Shown here: one piece after another, positions 45,809-57,712 of the stretch | Position numbering within the stretch: position 1 is the stretch's first letter | Layout of the letters: each line of letters starts with the position of its first letter | From: Phenylobacterium sp. | GTDB lineage: Bacteria; Pseudomonadota; Alphaproteobacteria; Caulobacterales; Caulobacteraceae | Assembly (NCBI GenBank): GCA_020401865.1 | Contig: JADCAS010000004.1 | Coordinates: 558,001-622,000, forward strand | Direction of reading: 5' to 3' | DNA: 64,000 nt | The notes under the pieces: model-generated | What the model was told of the DNA's origin: nothing | The model's input: only the letters and a program-made list of their open reading frames with translations | The model's database searches: none | Position numbers and translations under genes: made by a program

Positions 45809-46957
45809 TCAGCCGCCGGTGACGTCTTCCCAGAACCTTCGCGCCTTGTTGAGGAAGCCGCTGGACTCAGGATGCTGCTGTTCGCCGCAGAGGTCCGCGA
45901 GCTCCTGCATCAGCGCCTTCTGGCGGGCGTTGAGCCGGGTGGGGGTTTCCACGAACAGCTCCACCACAAGGTCGCCGCGCTCCCGGCTGCGCAGGGAGGG
46001 CATGCCGCGTCCGCGGATCCGGACCGTACGCCCGGTCTGCGTTCCCTCGGGGACCTTCACGCTCTGCCGGTTGGCCTGGCCTTCGCCGGCGTCTCCATCG
46101 GACAGGCATGGCGCCTCGATCTCCCCACCCAGGGCCGCCGTGGTCATCGGGACGGGGACGGTGCAGAGCAGGTCCAGGCCGTCGCGCTCGAAGAGGTCGT
46201 GGGGCCTCATGGAGACAAAGATGTAGAGGTCGCCCCTCGGCCCGCCCCGGGCGCCGGCGTCGCCTTCGCCTGCGAGGCGGATCCGGGCGCCGTCGTCGAC
46301 GCCGGCGGGGATGCGGACCTGCAGGGTGCGGTTGCGCCGGACCTGGCCATGCCCGCGGCAGGTGGCGCAAGGGTCGCTGATGATACGGCCCTCGCCGCCG
46401 CAGCGCGGACAGGTGCGTTCGATGGCGAAGAAGCCCTGGGAAGCCCGGACCCGGCCGGCGCCGCCGCAGGTCGGGCAGGTTGTCGCGCTGGTTCCCGGCT
46501 TGGCGCCGCTGCCCTCGCAGACCTCGCAGGTCATGGCCGTGGCGGCGGTGATCTCCACCTCCGCGCCCGCGTAGGCCTGCTCGAGGGTGATCTCCAGGTC
46601 GTAGCGGAGGTCTTGCCCGCGGGCAGGGCCGCTGCGTCTCTGCCCCCCTCCGAACATGTCCCCGAAGGCCGAGCCGAACACTTCGGAGAAGATGTCGTTG
46701 ATGTCCGTGAACCCGGGTCCGCCGCCGCCCTGGGCGCCGTTGACGCCGGCGTGGCCGAACTGGTCATAGGCCGCCCGCTTCTTCGGGTCGGAGAGGACCG
46801 AGTAGGCCTCGTTGATCTCCTTGAAGCGGGCGGAGGCCTCCTCCGAGCCGCCGTTGCGGTCAGGGTGGTGCTCCATGGCCAGCTTGCGGAAGGCCGACTT
46901 GAGGGCGGCCTCGTCGCTGCCGCGGGGGACGCCCAGAATTTCGTAATAGTCGCGCAT
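45809..46957 (-). CDS. dnaJ: Molecular chaperone DnaJ
   Basis: A 382-aa type I DnaJ: J domain (1-70) with HPDRNGG, Gly/Phe region, and four CxxCxGxG zinc-finger repeats at about residues 145-210 (CEVCEGSG, CPTCGGAG, CPRCGGEG, CATCRGHG), then the substrate-binding C-terminus. It stimulates DnaK ATPase and delivers substrates. Downstream of dnaK by 83 bp, with a strong hairpin in the gap. Confidence 0.97.
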   Translation of the reverse strand: MRDYYEILGVPRGSDEAALKSAFRKLAMEHHPDRNGGSEEASARFKEINEAYSVLSDPKKRAAYDQFGHAGVNGAQGGGGPGFTDINDIFSEVFGSAFGDMFGGGQRRSGPARGQDLRYDLEITLEQAYAGAEVEITAATAMTCEVCEGSGAKPGTSATTCPTCGGAGRVRASQGFFAIERTCPRCGGEGRIISDPCATCRGHGQVRRNRTLQVRIPAGVDDGARIRLAGEGDAGARGGPRGDLYIFVSMRPHDLFERDGLDLLCTVPVPMTTAALGGEIEAPCLSDGDAGEGQANRQSVKVPEGTQTGRTVRIRGRGMPSLRSRERGDLVVELFVETPTRLNARQKALMQELADLCGEQQHPESSGFLNKARRFWEDVTGG

Positions 46958-46998
46958 GAGGCGTCAGGCGTTCCGATGCGTCTTTCCGAAAGGACGCC

Positions 46999-47025
46999 GG
47001 CCCCGCCTCAGGGCGAGGCGGGGCC
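46999..47025 (-). terminator. Stable hairpin between dnaK and dnaJ
   Basis: A perfect 10-bp GC-rich stem (left arm GGCCCCGCCT, right arm AGGCGGGGCC) with a 7-nt loop, starting 15 nt beyond the dnaK stop. In the reading direction only a short TCCTTT follows. It probably acts as a partial terminator or an mRNA stabiliser, which would keep DnaK made in excess of DnaJ. Confidence 0.65.
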
Positions 47026-47040
47026 GGGTCCCGGACAGGT

Positions 47041-48936
<1,896 letters not shown>

Positions 48937-49482
48937 GATGAGTCTCAAACGCTCCTATTTGGCGGGCCGCGCCTGAGGAGCCTCGTCGCCAAGCACTCCT
49001 CGTTCCTGCGGCCCCCTTGAACAGTCCGGGGTCGTCGGCGGGCCTTTTCGGAACCACGCCTTCGCCGTGCGATATGGTGCGGAACCGCCACTCTGCAAGG
49101 GCAAAGTCCCTAAACGGGGAAGGGCTTTAGGGCCTAGAAGACGAGGGTTCCGAACAGGCGGTCGGCGTAACCCTCCCCGGACGGGCGCGCAACGCCGTCT
49201 CGCGGGACCCGGGAGGCTTGAAGCCACACGTCCGCCCCGCTGAAGTCCCTCAGCGCCCGCCACGAGGGCGCGCGGACAGGCCGGCACGGCGGTTTTTCCT
49301 TCGGAGAGGCGGCGCAGGGCGACGGGTCGCATGGGCTCGCGGCGCAGATCGCGAGGATACGCCCCCGCGCGGCCGGTTCGGAAGTCAACAAGAACTCCAA
49401 TGCCGGGGGAGGCTTTGACAGTCGGCCCCGGGATCGCCAAATGAACCTGGTCCGGCGGCGGCCGGTGAGGGAGGCTGGAACC
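48937..49482. other. 546-bp divergent intergenic region, dnaK / dienelactone hydrolase
   Basis: No convincing gene; open frames here are GC shadows. It holds the dnaK heat-shock promoter (49072-49099, leftward) and a perfect -35 hexamer TTGACA at 49415-49420 for the rightward gene, although the matching -10 is poor. From 49100 to 49400 I see nothing else. Confidence 0.6.
49072..49099 (-). promoter_or_regulatory. Sigma-32-like heat-shock promoter of dnaKJ
   Basis: On the minus strand: CTTGCAG, 13 bp, CACCATAT. This closely fits the RpoH pattern (CTTGAAA, 11-16 bp, CCCCATNT). Transcription would start near 49062, leaving a leader of about 125 nt before the dnaK ATG. Confidence 0.7.
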
Positions 49483-50379
49483 ATGAAGACCCTGACCCGA
49501 CCTGAGGGAACAAACCCCGGCGATCTCGCCCTGACCCGTCGGCGCCTGGCCCTCGCCGCCCTGGGCGGCTACGCCCTCTACGCCTACTCGGCTGAGGCCC
49601 AGACCATCACCACAGACGCTACGGGCCTCGTCGCCGGGGATGTAGAGGTCGATGTCGGGGATCGCATGGCGCCGGCTTACATGGCGCGCCCGGACGCCCG
49701 GGGGCGCTTCCCCGCCGTCCTCGTCATCTCCGAGGTCTTCGGAATCCATGAGTACATCCGTGACATCTGCCGACGCCTGGCCCGCGTGGGATACGTGGCC
49801 ATTGCCCCGGACCTGTTCGCGCGCTCCGGTGATCCGTCAAAGACCAACGATTTCAATCAAATCCGCCGTATCGTCAGCGCTGCTACCGACAAACAGATCT
49901 TCAACGACCTGTCGGGAACCGTCCGCTTCCTCAAGGCCCAGCCCTTCGTCGACAAGTCCAGGATGGCGGTCACTGGTTTCTGCTGGGGCGGCGCCATCGT
50001 CTGGCTGGCCTGCCAGCGCATGCCGGACTTCCGGGCGGGAGCGGCTTGGTACGGCCGGCTGACAGCGCCGAAGCCCGGGGAGTTCCTGGGCGAGCCAAAC
50101 CGGCCCTGGCCCCTCGAGGGCGTCGCCCAGCTCCGCGCCCCGGTGATCGGCCTCTACGCCGGCAAGGATCAGGGCATCCCCCTGACCGATGTCGAGGCCA
50201 TGCGCAGCGCCCTTGTCGCCGCGCGCAAGACCGGCAGCCAGATCATCGTCTATCCGGACAGCCAGCACGGTTTCCACGCCGACTACCGAACAAGCTACGA
50301 TCCGGTCGCGGCCCGGGACGCCTGGGCCCGGATGCTGGCGCACTTCGCCGCCAACGGGGTCCGGCCCCGGCCCTTCTAA
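49483..50379 (+). CDS. Exported dienelactone hydrolase family protein
   Basis: A 298-aa alpha/beta hydrolase of the dienelactone hydrolase family, from the ATG at 49483 (GGAGG 11 nt upstream; another ATG at 49441 is possible). The N-terminus has a twin-arginine pattern (LTRRRLALAALGGYALYA) followed by an AEAQ cleavage-like site, suggesting Tat export. Catalytic residues: Cys167 in TGFCWGGA, Asp in AGKDQGIP, His in QHGFHADY. Family members hydrolyse lactones and esters; the substrate here is unknown. Confidence 0.87.
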   Translation: MKTLTRPEGTNPGDLALTRRRLALAALGGYALYAYSAEAQTITTDATGLVAGDVEVDVGDRMAPAYMARPDARGRFPAVLVISEVFGIHEYIRDICRRLARVGYVAIAPDLFARSGDPSKTNDFNQIRRIVSAATDKQIFNDLSGTVRFLKAQPFVDKSRMAVTGFCWGGAIVWLACQRMPDFRAGAAWYGRLTAPKPGEFLGEPNRPWPLEGVAQLRAPVIGLYAGKDQGIPLTDVEAMRSALVAARKTGSQIIVYPDSQHGFHADYRTSYDPVAARDAWARMLAHFAANGVRPRPF

Positions 50380-50568
50380 GCGGACACTGGCGGTGGCCAG
50401 GTCGGCCGTATGCAGTCGGAACCCTTGTCATCCTTCAGTCCGTCCTCACCTGTCGCCGGGTCCGGCGTCCAGCCGGACTTTGGGGGCATCCTGCGGCCTG
50501 CCGTTTCCAATCCCGTTTCCGGCTCCCTATCTTGCGGTCCTGAGAGCTCGCGTTGATGGAAACCGTCC

Positions 50569-51267
50569 ATGATCGATCTTCGCCCCTTCGACACCCTTGG
50601 CGGCGCCGACCATGGCTGGCTGCACGCCCGCCACCACTTCTCCTTCTCGGGATACCAGGACCCGGCCCGGATGAACTGGGGCGCCCTGCGGGTCTGGAAC
50701 GACGACGCCATCCAGCCGAACACCGGCTTCCCGCCGCACCCGCACCAGGACATGGAGATCATCACCTATGTCCTCGAGGGCGCCATCAGCCACCAGGACA
50801 GCCTGGGCAACCAGGGCCGGACCGAAGCCGGCGACGTCCAGGTGATGAGCGCCGGCTCGGGCATCCGCCACGCTGAGTACAACCTCGAGCCCGGCGTCAC
50901 CCGCCTCTTCCAGATCTGGATTCTACCGGCCCATTCAGGCGGCGCGCCCTCCTGGGGCGCCCGGCCCTTTCCCCGGGGCGACCGGGCGGGCCGGTTCGTC
51001 GCCCTGGCCTCCGGCTTCGCGGAGGACGCCGAGGCCCTGCCCATCCGCACCCTCGGTCGCGTCCTCGGAGCCACGCTCGGCGCCGGCGAAACCCTGGACT
51101 ATGACCTTGCGACCGGCCGCAGGGCCTACCTGGTGCCGGCCCGGGGCGCTGTGGAGGTCAATGGCGTCCGGATCGGGACCCGGGACGGGGCGGCCATCGC
51201 CGACGAGCCCCGCCTGCGGATCACCGCCCTGGAGGACGCCGAGTTGGTGATGGTCGATACGGCCTGA
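50569..51267 (+). CDS. Pirin family protein
   Basis: A 232-aa bicupin pirin. Metal ligands are in the N-terminal cupin: FPPHPHQDMEIITYVLEG and GIRHAEYN. Bacterial pirins include quercetinase-like dioxygenases and regulators of central metabolism; this one has no neighbour that would decide. It has a typical length and intact metal site. It is convergent with the aminopeptidase gene, 10 bp between stops. Confidence 0.93.
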   Translation: MIDLRPFDTLGGADHGWLHARHHFSFSGYQDPARMNWGALRVWNDDAIQPNTGFPPHPHQDMEIITYVLEGAISHQDSLGNQGRTEAGDVQVMSAGSGIRHAEYNLEPGVTRLFQIWILPAHSGGAPSWGARPFPRGDRAGRFVALASGFAEDAEALPIRTLGRVLGATLGAGETLDYDLATGRRAYLVPARGAVEVNGVRIGTRDGAAIADEPRLRITALEDAELVMVDTA

Positions 51268-51277
51268 ACCCGCTGGA

Positions 51278-52882
51278 CTACCGCCCCCAGTCCCGAGCCA
51301 GGCGATCGAGCAGACGGACCCCAAAGCCAGCCGATCCTGCGGGCTTGACGGCGTTTGCTGCGCCATAGGCGACGCCGGCGATGTCGAGGTGGGCCCAGGG
51401 AATGTCGCGGCTGACGAACTCGCCGATGAACCAGGCCCCGGTTCCGGCCCCCGCTCCACCGTCTCCGGTGTTCTTGATGTCGGCGATGTTGGAGGCCGTA
51501 TCCTTTACATAGCTGGGATGGAGCGGCAGCTTCCACAGGCCCTCGCCCGTCTGCTCGCCCGCCGCCATCACACGGTCGAGCAGGGCGTCCCCGCGGCCGA
51601 ACAGGCCGGCGTAGTCGTCGCCCAGGGCCGTCCGGACCGCGCCCGTCAGGGTGGCCAGGTCGACGATGGCTGAAGGCTTCAGGTTGCGCTCGGCCCAGAC
51701 CAGGGCGTCGGCCAGGACCAGCCGCCCCTCGGCGTCGGTGGAGATGATCTCGATGGTCTTGCCGTTCATGGCCGTCAGCACGTCGCCCGGGCGGATCGCG
51801 GCGCCGTCGGGCATGTTCTCGGCCAGGGCGGAGACGGCGACCACGTTCACGGGCGCGCCCGACTTCGCCAGGGACAGGACCGCCCCGGTCACCGAGGCGG
51901 CGCCGGACATGTCCATCTTCATGTCGCCCATGCCGGCGCCGGGCTTGATGGAAATGCCCCCGCTGTCGAAGGTGATGCCCTTGCCCGCCAGGACCAGGGG
52001 GCCGCCTGCGGGGGCGCTGGCGCCCCGGTAGCGCACGACCAGGAGCCGAGGCGGCCGGGCCGAGCCCATGCCCACGCCAGTCAGGGCGCCCATGCCTAGG
52101 CGACGCATGGCCGTCTCATCCAGGACCTCGATCGTCACCCCCGGAACGCCGGCGAAGGCCGCCCGGGCGCTGTCGACGAAGGCCTGGGGATACATCAGGT
52201 TGGCGGGAAGGTTGGAGACGTCCCGGGCCCACTGGACCGCCTCGACCAATGCCTGGCCGCGACCCCGGAAGATCGCCTCCGCTCCCGACGCCCCGGCGCC
52301 CGTGTAGACGACGCCCCCGGGCGCGGTCGTCGGACGGTCTGAGCTCAGGAGGTCCGAACGATACTCGCCGATGCCAAAGCCCACGGCCAGGGCGGCGAGG
52401 CCTTCCGCGGAAAGCGATCCGGCTGACACCGTGACCGGCGACTTCACCTTGGCCAAGGACCGACCCAGAGCCTCGCCGGCGCCCTGCAGGCTGGCGCCTT
52501 GCGGCGACTTGCCCAGTCCCAGGACGACGACCTGCTCAAGCCCGCTAAAGGCCCTCAGGGCCAGCATGTCTCCGCTGGAGAAGTCAAACGCCGCCGACTC
52601 GACCGCCCGGCGGAGGCCGGCGCCCGCGTCCGGCGTCAGGAGGACAGAGGCTCGCTCCGAGGCCTCTGCGGCGGAGCCGGCGGCGATCACGAGGACGCCG
52701 GATTTCGGCGCGGCCGTCTCGGCGAAGCTTACCGGCCGTCGGAAGGTGGCCGAGGACCAGTTGGCGGTCTCCGCCGACGACGCCGAAGCCTTGGGCGCAG
52801 CGAGGGCGGGGGCGGGTGCAAGGACCGGGACGACCAGGGCGAGGCTCAGGCCGGCCAGGGCGAGGGGACGGAACGGGGTCAT
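51278..52882 (-). CDS. Exported leucyl aminopeptidase (M17)
   Basis: A 534-aa M17 aminopeptidase with a signal peptide (LALAGLSLALVVPVLAPAPALA), from the ATG at 52882 (a GTG at 52921 would add 13 residues). The catalytic half has the two-metal site: VLAGKGITFDSGGISIKPG, KMDMSGAASV, and the signature STDAEGRLVLADAL. Its closing region DIAGVAYGA is also conserved. Most PepA enzymes are cytosolic; a signal peptide implies periplasmic peptide degradation. The N-terminal domain (residues 40-200) is divergent. Confidence 0.9.
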   Translation of the reverse strand: MTPFRPLALAGLSLALVVPVLAPAPALAAPKASASSAETANWSSATFRRPVSFAETAAPKSGVLVIAAGSAAEASERASVLLTPDAGAGLRRAVESAAFDFSSGDMLALRAFSGLEQVVVLGLGKSPQGASLQGAGEALGRSLAKVKSPVTVSAGSLSAEGLAALAVGFGIGEYRSDLLSSDRPTTAPGGVVYTGAGASGAEAIFRGRGQALVEAVQWARDVSNLPANLMYPQAFVDSARAAFAGVPGVTIEVLDETAMRRLGMGALTGVGMGSARPPRLLVVRYRGASAPAGGPLVLAGKGITFDSGGISIKPGAGMGDMKMDMSGAASVTGAVLSLAKSGAPVNVVAVSALAENMPDGAAIRPGDVLTAMNGKTIEIISTDAEGRLVLADALVWAERNLKPSAIVDLATLTGAVRTALGDDYAGLFGRGDALLDRVMAAGEQTGEGLWKLPLHPSYVKDTASNIADIKNTGDGGAGAGTGAWFIGEFVSRDIPWAHLDIAGVAYGAANAVKPAGSAGFGVRLLDRLARDWGR

Positions 52883-52927
52883 GGAGGGGGCCCTGAGTTT
52901 GGAGAGAAGGGAAGGCGTCACCGCAGA

Positions 52928-54541
52928 CTAGTGCCGGAAAACGCGTACGCCCGTAAAGGCCATCGTCACGTCGGCGGCGTCCGCCGCAGCGATCACCTCC
53001 TCGTCGCGGATCGACCCACCCGGCTGGATCACCGCCGTGGCGCCCGCCTCCGCCGCCTGGATGAGGCCGTCGGCGAAGGGGAAGAAGGCTTCCGAGGCGC
53101 AGGCGGATCCCTTGGCGAGGCTCTCCGGCATACCCGCCTGCTCGGCGGCCTCGCCGGCGCGGATCGCGGCGATCCGGGCGGAGTCGCGACGGTTCATCTG
53201 GCCTGCGCCTATGCCTGCGGTCTGGCCCTCCCTGGCGAAGACGATGGCGTTGGACTTGACGTGCTTGGCCACGGTGAAGGCGAACAGCATGTCCTCCACC
53301 TCCCGGGGGGTGGGCTTGCGCTTGGTGACGATCTTCAGGTCCGCCGCCGTCAGCCGCGAGGCGTCGCGGCTCTGCACCAGGAATCCTCCGGCCACCTGCT
53401 TGAAGACCTCGCCCGGCGCCAGGGGGTCGGGCATGCCGCCGGTCAGCAGAAGGCGCAGGTCCTTCTTCTTGGCGAACAGGGCGATGGCGTCCTCGTCGGC
53501 CTCGGGGGCCACCACCACCTCGGTGAAGATCTTGATGATCTCCCTGGCCGCCGCCGCGTCCAGGCGTCGGTTCACCGCCACAATGCCGCCGAAGGCCGAG
53601 ACCGGGTCGCACTGCAGGGCGCGGGCGTAGGCGGTCGTGAGGTCCGCCCCCAGGGCGACGCCGCAAGGATTGGCGTGCTTGATGATGGCCACGGCGGCCG
53701 AGGCCTGGGGATCGAACTCGGCGACCAGCTCGATCGCCGCGTCAGTGTCGGCGATATTGTTGTAGCTGAGGGCCTTGCCCTGCACCTGGCGGGCGGTGGC
53801 GACCCCGGTCCGCGGCGCCTCCTCGACATAGAATGCGGCGGCCTGGTGCGGGTTCTCGCCGTAGCGCAGGGTCTGGGCCAGCTTTCCGGAGAAGGTCCGC
53901 CGCCTCGGCGCCGTCTCGCCCAGCTCGCGGGCGAACCAGGTGGAGATGGCCGCGTCGTAGGCCGCCGTTCGGGCGTAGGCCCGGGCCGCCAGGGCCTTTC
54001 GAAGGGCCAGGGAGGTCGTTCCGTCCGCCGCCAGCTCGGCCAGCACCTCCTTAAGGTCCTCCAGCTCGGTGCAGACGGCCACGTAGTCGTGGTTCTTGGC
54101 CGCCGACCGGATCATGGCCGGGCCGCCGATGTCGATGTTCTCGATGGCGCTGGCGAAGTCGCCCCCGGCCGCCACAGTCGTCTCGAAGGGGTAGAGGTTC
54201 ACGTAGACGAGGTCGATCCCGCCGATGCCGTGCTCAGCCATGGCCGCGGCGTGGGCGGGGGCGTCGCGGACGCCGAGAAGGCCCCCGTGCACCACCGGGT
54301 GCAGGGTCTTCACGCGGCCATCCATCATCTCAGGGAAGCCGGTCAGGTCCGAGACGTCCTTCACCGGAAGGCCGGCGGCGGCGATGGCCGCGCGGGTGCC
54401 CCCCGTCGAGACCAGCTCGACGCCCCGATCCGCCAGGGCGCGGGCCGCTTCCACCAGTCCGGTCTTGTCCGAGACCGAGATCAGGGCGCGGCGGACAGGG
54501 GCGCGGTCAGGTGCAGGCGGGAAGTCGGGTGCGACAGGCAT
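52928..54541 (-). CDS. purH: Bifunctional AICAR formyltransferase / IMP cyclohydrolase
   Basis: A 537-aa PurH, final two steps of IMP synthesis. The IMP cyclohydrolase domain occupies residues 1-200 ([47 protein letters not shown]). The AICAR transformylase domain follows ([26 protein letters not shown], with Lys-His, and SDAFFPF-like EAFFPFADG). The ATG at 54541 is the conserved start; an upstream open extension is shadow. Confidence 0.97.
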   Translation of the reverse strand: MPVAPDFPPAPDRAPVRRALISVSDKTGLVEAARALADRGVELVSTGGTRAAIAAAGLPVKDVSDLTGFPEMMDGRVKTLHPVVHGGLLGVRDAPAHAAAMAEHGIGGIDLVYVNLYPFETTVAAGGDFASAIENIDIGGPAMIRSAAKNHDYVAVCTELEDLKEVLAELAADGTTSLALRKALAARAYARTAAYDAAISTWFARELGETAPRRRTFSGKLAQTLRYGENPHQAAAFYVEEAPRTGVATARQVQGKALSYNNIADTDAAIELVAEFDPQASAAVAIIKHANPCGVALGADLTTAYARALQCDPVSAFGGIVAVNRRLDAAAAREIIKIFTEVVVAPEADEDAIALFAKKKDLRLLLTGGMPDPLAPGEVFKQVAGGFLVQSRDASRLTAADLKIVTKRKPTPREVEDMLFAFTVAKHVKSNAIVFAREGQTAGIGAGQMNRRDSARIAAIRAGEAAEQAGMPESLAKGSACASEAFFPFADGLIQAAEAGATAVIQPGGSIRDEEVIAAADAADVTMAFTGVRVFRH

Positions 54542-54693
54542 CGCGCTCTCCGTGGCGGTTCGGAAGGTCGGCCCAGGCGAGCGGCGCTTTGACGTCCTTG
54601 CGCTCCCCGGTGGTGGCCCACCTGTGTCGCCAGTCACGCAGGACGGAACGCTTCTAGCGCCTCCGGCGATTCCCGGAAACCGCCGGCGGCGGG

Positions 54694-55353
54694 TCAGCCC
54701 CGCAGGGCGGCGATGTTGGCGGCGTAGGCGTCGGGCCCGCCGCGGAAGACCGCCGTGCCCGCCACCAGGGCGGTGGCGCCGGCGTCCACGCACAGCCGCG
54801 CGGTCTCCGGCGTCACTCCGCCGTCCACCTCCAGCACGATGTCCCGGCCGCTGGCGTCGATCATCCGTCGAAGGGCCTCGATCTTGGCCAGCTGGGAATG
54901 CATGAAGGTCTGCCCGCCGAAGCCGGGATTGATCGACATGACGAGGATCAGGTCCACCTCGTCCATCATCCACTCGATCACCGAGGGCGAGGTTGAGGGG
55001 TTGAAGACCACACCGGCCCGGGCGCCCAGCTGGCGGATGCGCTTCAGGGTCCGGTTGAGGTGCGGCCCGCTCTCGGGATGTACCGAGACGATGTCCGCGC
55101 CCGCCTCGATGAAGGCCTCGAGGAAGGGGTCCACGGGGGCGATCATCAGGTGGACGTCCATCGGGACGGTCGCGTGCGGCTTCAGCGCCTTCACGATGTC
55201 CGGCCCCAGGGTAATGTTCGGCACGAAGTGGCCGTCCATCACGTCAATGTGCAGCCAGTCGGCGCCGGCGGCCTGGACGGCGCGGACCTCCTCGCCCAGC
55301 CGGGCGAAGTCGGCGGCGAGGAGCGAGGGGGCGATGATCGGGCGTGGGCTCAT
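54694..55353 (-). CDS. rpe: Ribulose-phosphate 3-epimerase
   Basis: A 219-aa TIM-barrel epimerase interconverting ribulose-5-phosphate and xylulose-5-phosphate. Motifs: [29 protein letters not shown] with the metal His35/Asp37, [13 protein letters not shown], and the phosphate site [11 protein letters not shown]. The start overlaps the rsmB stop by 4 bp, so they are cotranscribed. The gap to purH is 152 bp. Confidence 0.97.
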   Translation of the reverse strand: MSPRPIIAPSLLAADFARLGEEVRAVQAAGADWLHIDVMDGHFVPNITLGPDIVKALKPHATVPMDVHLMIAPVDPFLEAFIEAGADIVSVHPESGPHLNRTLKRIRQLGARAGVVFNPSTSPSVIEWMMDEVDLILVMSINPGFGGQTFMHSQLAKIEALRRMIDASGRDIVLEVDGGVTPETARLCVDAGATALVAGTAVFRGGPDAYAANIAALRG

Positions 55354-56687
55354 GCCCCGGACTTAGCCGCCGCCGCGCTCTGCGCCAAGTCCCGGCGGGC
55401 CCGGCGGTTTGGCCGGCGGGCGAAGCGGGCGACGAAGAAACCGTCCGTCCCGCCTGGCCGGTGGGTCGGCAGGATGCGCAGGGTCCCGTCCTCCCGGCGG
55501 CTCTCGACCGGCGACCCGCCTTCGCCGGCGGCGATGGGATCCAGGGTGAAGTCGGCGCATCTCTTCAGGAAGCCGGCGACCTGGGCCTCGCCCTCCTCGG
55601 TCTCCAGCGAGCAGACGCCGTAGACAAGCCGCCCGCCAGGTCGCACTCGCCGGGCGGCGGCGTCCAGCAGGCGGGCCTGGGCGCCGGCCAGGGCGGCGAT
55701 ATCACCCGGCTTCACCGCCCACAGGACGTCCGGATTTCGGCGGAAGGTCCCGGTGGCGCTGCAGGGGGCGTCGAGCAGGACGGCGTCGAAGGTCCGCCCG
55801 TCGTCCCAGCTCCCCGCGTCGGCGGCGATGATCTCGGCGGCAAGGCCGGTCCGCTCCAGGTTCTCCCGCAAGCGGCGGAGCCGGGCCGGCGAGCGGTCCA
55901 GGGCGGTGACCACCGCGCCGGCGGACGCCAGCTGCAGGGTCTTGCCGCCGGGCGCCGCGCACAGGTCCAGGGCGGTGAGGCCCGGCCGCGGGTTCAGGAG
56001 GCGGGCGGGGATGGCGGCGCTGGCGTCCTGGACCCACCAGCGGCCCTCGGCGAATCCCTCCCAGGCCGAGACCTCCCCCCGTCGGGCGGTGCGCCAGGTG
56101 TCGGCGGCGACCCGGGTCAGCTCGAGGGCGTCGGCCAGCGCTCCCGGGTCATCCTTCAGGGTCAGGTCGGTCTCCGGCTCGGCGGCGATCACCGAGGCGA
56201 TGGCGAGGGCCGCGGGGCGACCCCAGGCGGCGCTCCAGCGGGCCAGGAGCCAGGACGGGGCGAGGGCTTGCGGGTCGGCGAGGTCGGGCGGCTCGCGGAT
56301 GAGACCCCTCAGCACAGCGTTGACCAGGCCCTTGAAGCGGCGGGCGGCGGGGAGGGACTCCGCAAGGTCGACGCTGGCGCTGACCGCGGCGTGGGGCGGG
56401 GCGCCGAGGACCAGGGCCTGGACAGCGCCCAGCCTCAGTATGTTGCGGACGATCTCTGGCGGCGGGCGCGGGATCCGGGCGTCCAGGGCCGGGTCGAGGG
56501 GCCCAAGTCGCCTCAGGGCTGTCAGGACAAGCCTGCGGGCGAAGGCCCTGTCGCGGGGCTCCAGGCCCTCGAGGCTGGAAGCGCTGGCGTCGTCCTCCAG
56601 TCCAGCGCGCCGGGAGAGGGCGGCGGCCAGGAGATCGAGGGCGGCGCGGCGGGCGGGAAGTCCGGTGGGAAGTCGGGGCTCGGTCAC
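55350..56687 (-). CDS. rsmB: 16S rRNA (cytosine(967)-C(5))-methyltransferase
   Basis: A 445-aa RsmB/Sun, from the GTG at 56687 (AGGCGG upstream; the frame opens back to 56723). The N-terminal NusB-like domain covers about 1-150 (ARRAALDLLAAALSRRAG). The Rossmann methyltransferase has LDLCAAPGGKTLQLA, the catalytic and assisting Cys in LLDAPCSATGTFRRNPD and YGVCSLETEE. It methylates C967 of 16S rRNA using SAM. Overlaps rpe by 4 bp and is divergent from a DUF1674 gene. Confidence 0.94.
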   Translation of the reverse strand: MTEPRLPTGLPARRAALDLLAAALSRRAGLEDDASASSLEGLEPRDRAFARRLVLTALRRLGPLDPALDARIPRPPPEIVRNILRLGAVQALVLGAPPHAAVSASVDLAESLPAARRFKGLVNAVLRGLIREPPDLADPQALAPSWLLARWSAAWGRPAALAIASVIAAEPETDLTLKDDPGALADALELTRVAADTWRTARRGEVSAWEGFAEGRWWVQDASAAIPARLLNPRPGLTALDLCAAPGGKTLQLASAGAVVTALDRSPARLRRLRENLERTGLAAEIIAADAGSWDDGRTFDAVLLDAPCSATGTFRRNPDVLWAVKPGDIAALAGAQARLLDAAARRVRPGGRLVYGVCSLETEEGEAQVAGFLKRCADFTLDPIAAGEGGSPVESRREDGTLRILPTHRPGGTDGFFVARFARRPNRRARRDLAQSAAAAKSGA

Positions 56688-56750
56688 GCAGAGCCGCCTG
56701 CCCGGTTCCGGCGGCCATGGCAACTGGCGTTTCGCGTCCCGGACGCCTAG

Positions 56751-56960
56751 ATGAGACCCATGGAAGACGACGCCCCCCCCAACGCCGCCCCCGGCAAGGC
56801 CCTCAGCCCCGCTGCCCGCCGGGCCCTTGAGGAAGCTGCAGCCCGAAAGGCCGCAGAGGCCGCAGAGGCCGAACGTCTGGCCGAGCAGGGCGGTCCCGCC
56901 GGCCTTGAACCCACCCGTTTCGGCGACTGGGAGCGCAAGGGCATCGCCGTCGACTTCTAG
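56751..56960 (+). CDS. DUF1674 protein, SdhAF4-like
   Basis: A 69-aa protein (66 if the second ATG at 56760 is used). The middle is an Ala/Glu helix; the conserved C-terminus PTRFGDWERKGIAVDF is the DUF1674 signature. In eukaryotes and bacteria this family (SDHAF4/SdhE-independent) helps flavinylated SdhA assemble into succinate dehydrogenase. No sdh genes are in the window. The stop overlaps the pyrF stop region by 4 bp. Confidence 0.88.
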   Translation: MRPMEDDAPPNAAPGKALSPAARRALEEAAARKAAEAAEAERLAEQGGPAGLEPTRFGDWERKGIAVDF

Positions 56961-57661
56961 GCGGGAACCGCCGCCATCTCGGCGATCACCTTCAGGGCCG
57001 CCTCGGCCGGGTCATTCGCCGCCGAGATCGGCCGACCGCACACCAGGTGCGAGGCGCCGGCGCGCAGGGCCTCGGCCGGGGTCGCCGCGCGAACCTGATC
57101 GTTCTTGGCCGACCACCCCGGCCGGACCCCCGGTGTGACCACCAGGAAGTCCTTGCCCCCGATTCTGCGCGCCAGCTCGGCCTCCTGGGGGCTGGCCACG
57201 ACGCCGGCGCAGCCCGTCGCCAGGGCCTGGTGGATGCGTCGCTCCACAAGGCTTCGCGCGCCGGAGGCGTAGCCGATCGCCTTCAGGTCATCGTCGGACA
57301 GGCTGGTCAGGACGGTGACGGCCAGGACCTTCAGGCCCGACCGGCCCACGCCCCGAACCGCGGCGGCCATCACCTGGGGCTCGGCGTGCACCGTCAGGAG
57401 ATCGCAGCCGGAGTCGGAGAGCGCCGCCGCCGCACGCTCCACCGTGGCGCCGATGTCATGCAGCTTCCAGTCCAGGAAGACCTGCTTGCCCTTCCCCTTC
57501 AGCTCCCGCGCCAGCTCCATGCCGCCCCGGGCGAAGAGCTCCAGTCCCACCTTGTAGAAGCTGACCCGGTCGCCCAGGGTCGCCACCAGGGCTCGCGCCT
57601 CGGCGAGACCCGGCTGGTCCAGGGGAACGATCAGGCGAGGGTCGGCGGCGAGAGTCGTCAT
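56957..57661 (-). CDS. pyrF: Orotidine 5'-phosphate decarboxylase
   Basis: A 234-aa TIM-barrel decarboxylase producing UMP. The catalytic Asp-x-Lys motif is DWKLHDIGATVERA (K66). Phosphate-binding VTPGVRPGW and the final HLVCGRPI are intact. It is the last step of de novo pyrimidine synthesis. Divergent from marC with 51 bp between starts. Confidence 0.97.
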   Translation of the reverse strand: MTTLAADPRLIVPLDQPGLAEARALVATLGDRVSFYKVGLELFARGGMELARELKGKGKQVFLDWKLHDIGATVERAAAALSDSGCDLLTVHAEPQVMAAAVRGVGRSGLKVLAVTVLTSLSDDDLKAIGYASGARSLVERRIHQALATGCAGVVASPQEAELARRIGGKDFLVVTPGVRPGWSAKNDQVRAATPAEALRAGASHLVCGRPISAANDPAEAALKVIAEMAAVPA

Positions 57662-57712
57662 CCTGCGGTCTCCAGGGTCGGCGAGGGCGCCAAAATGGGG
57701 TAAGAGACGCCT

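Noticed and set aside
49100..49482. Possible small gene upstream of the dienelactone hydrolase
   Set aside because: Open frames on both strands here are Arg/Pro-rich with no ribosome site or family match.
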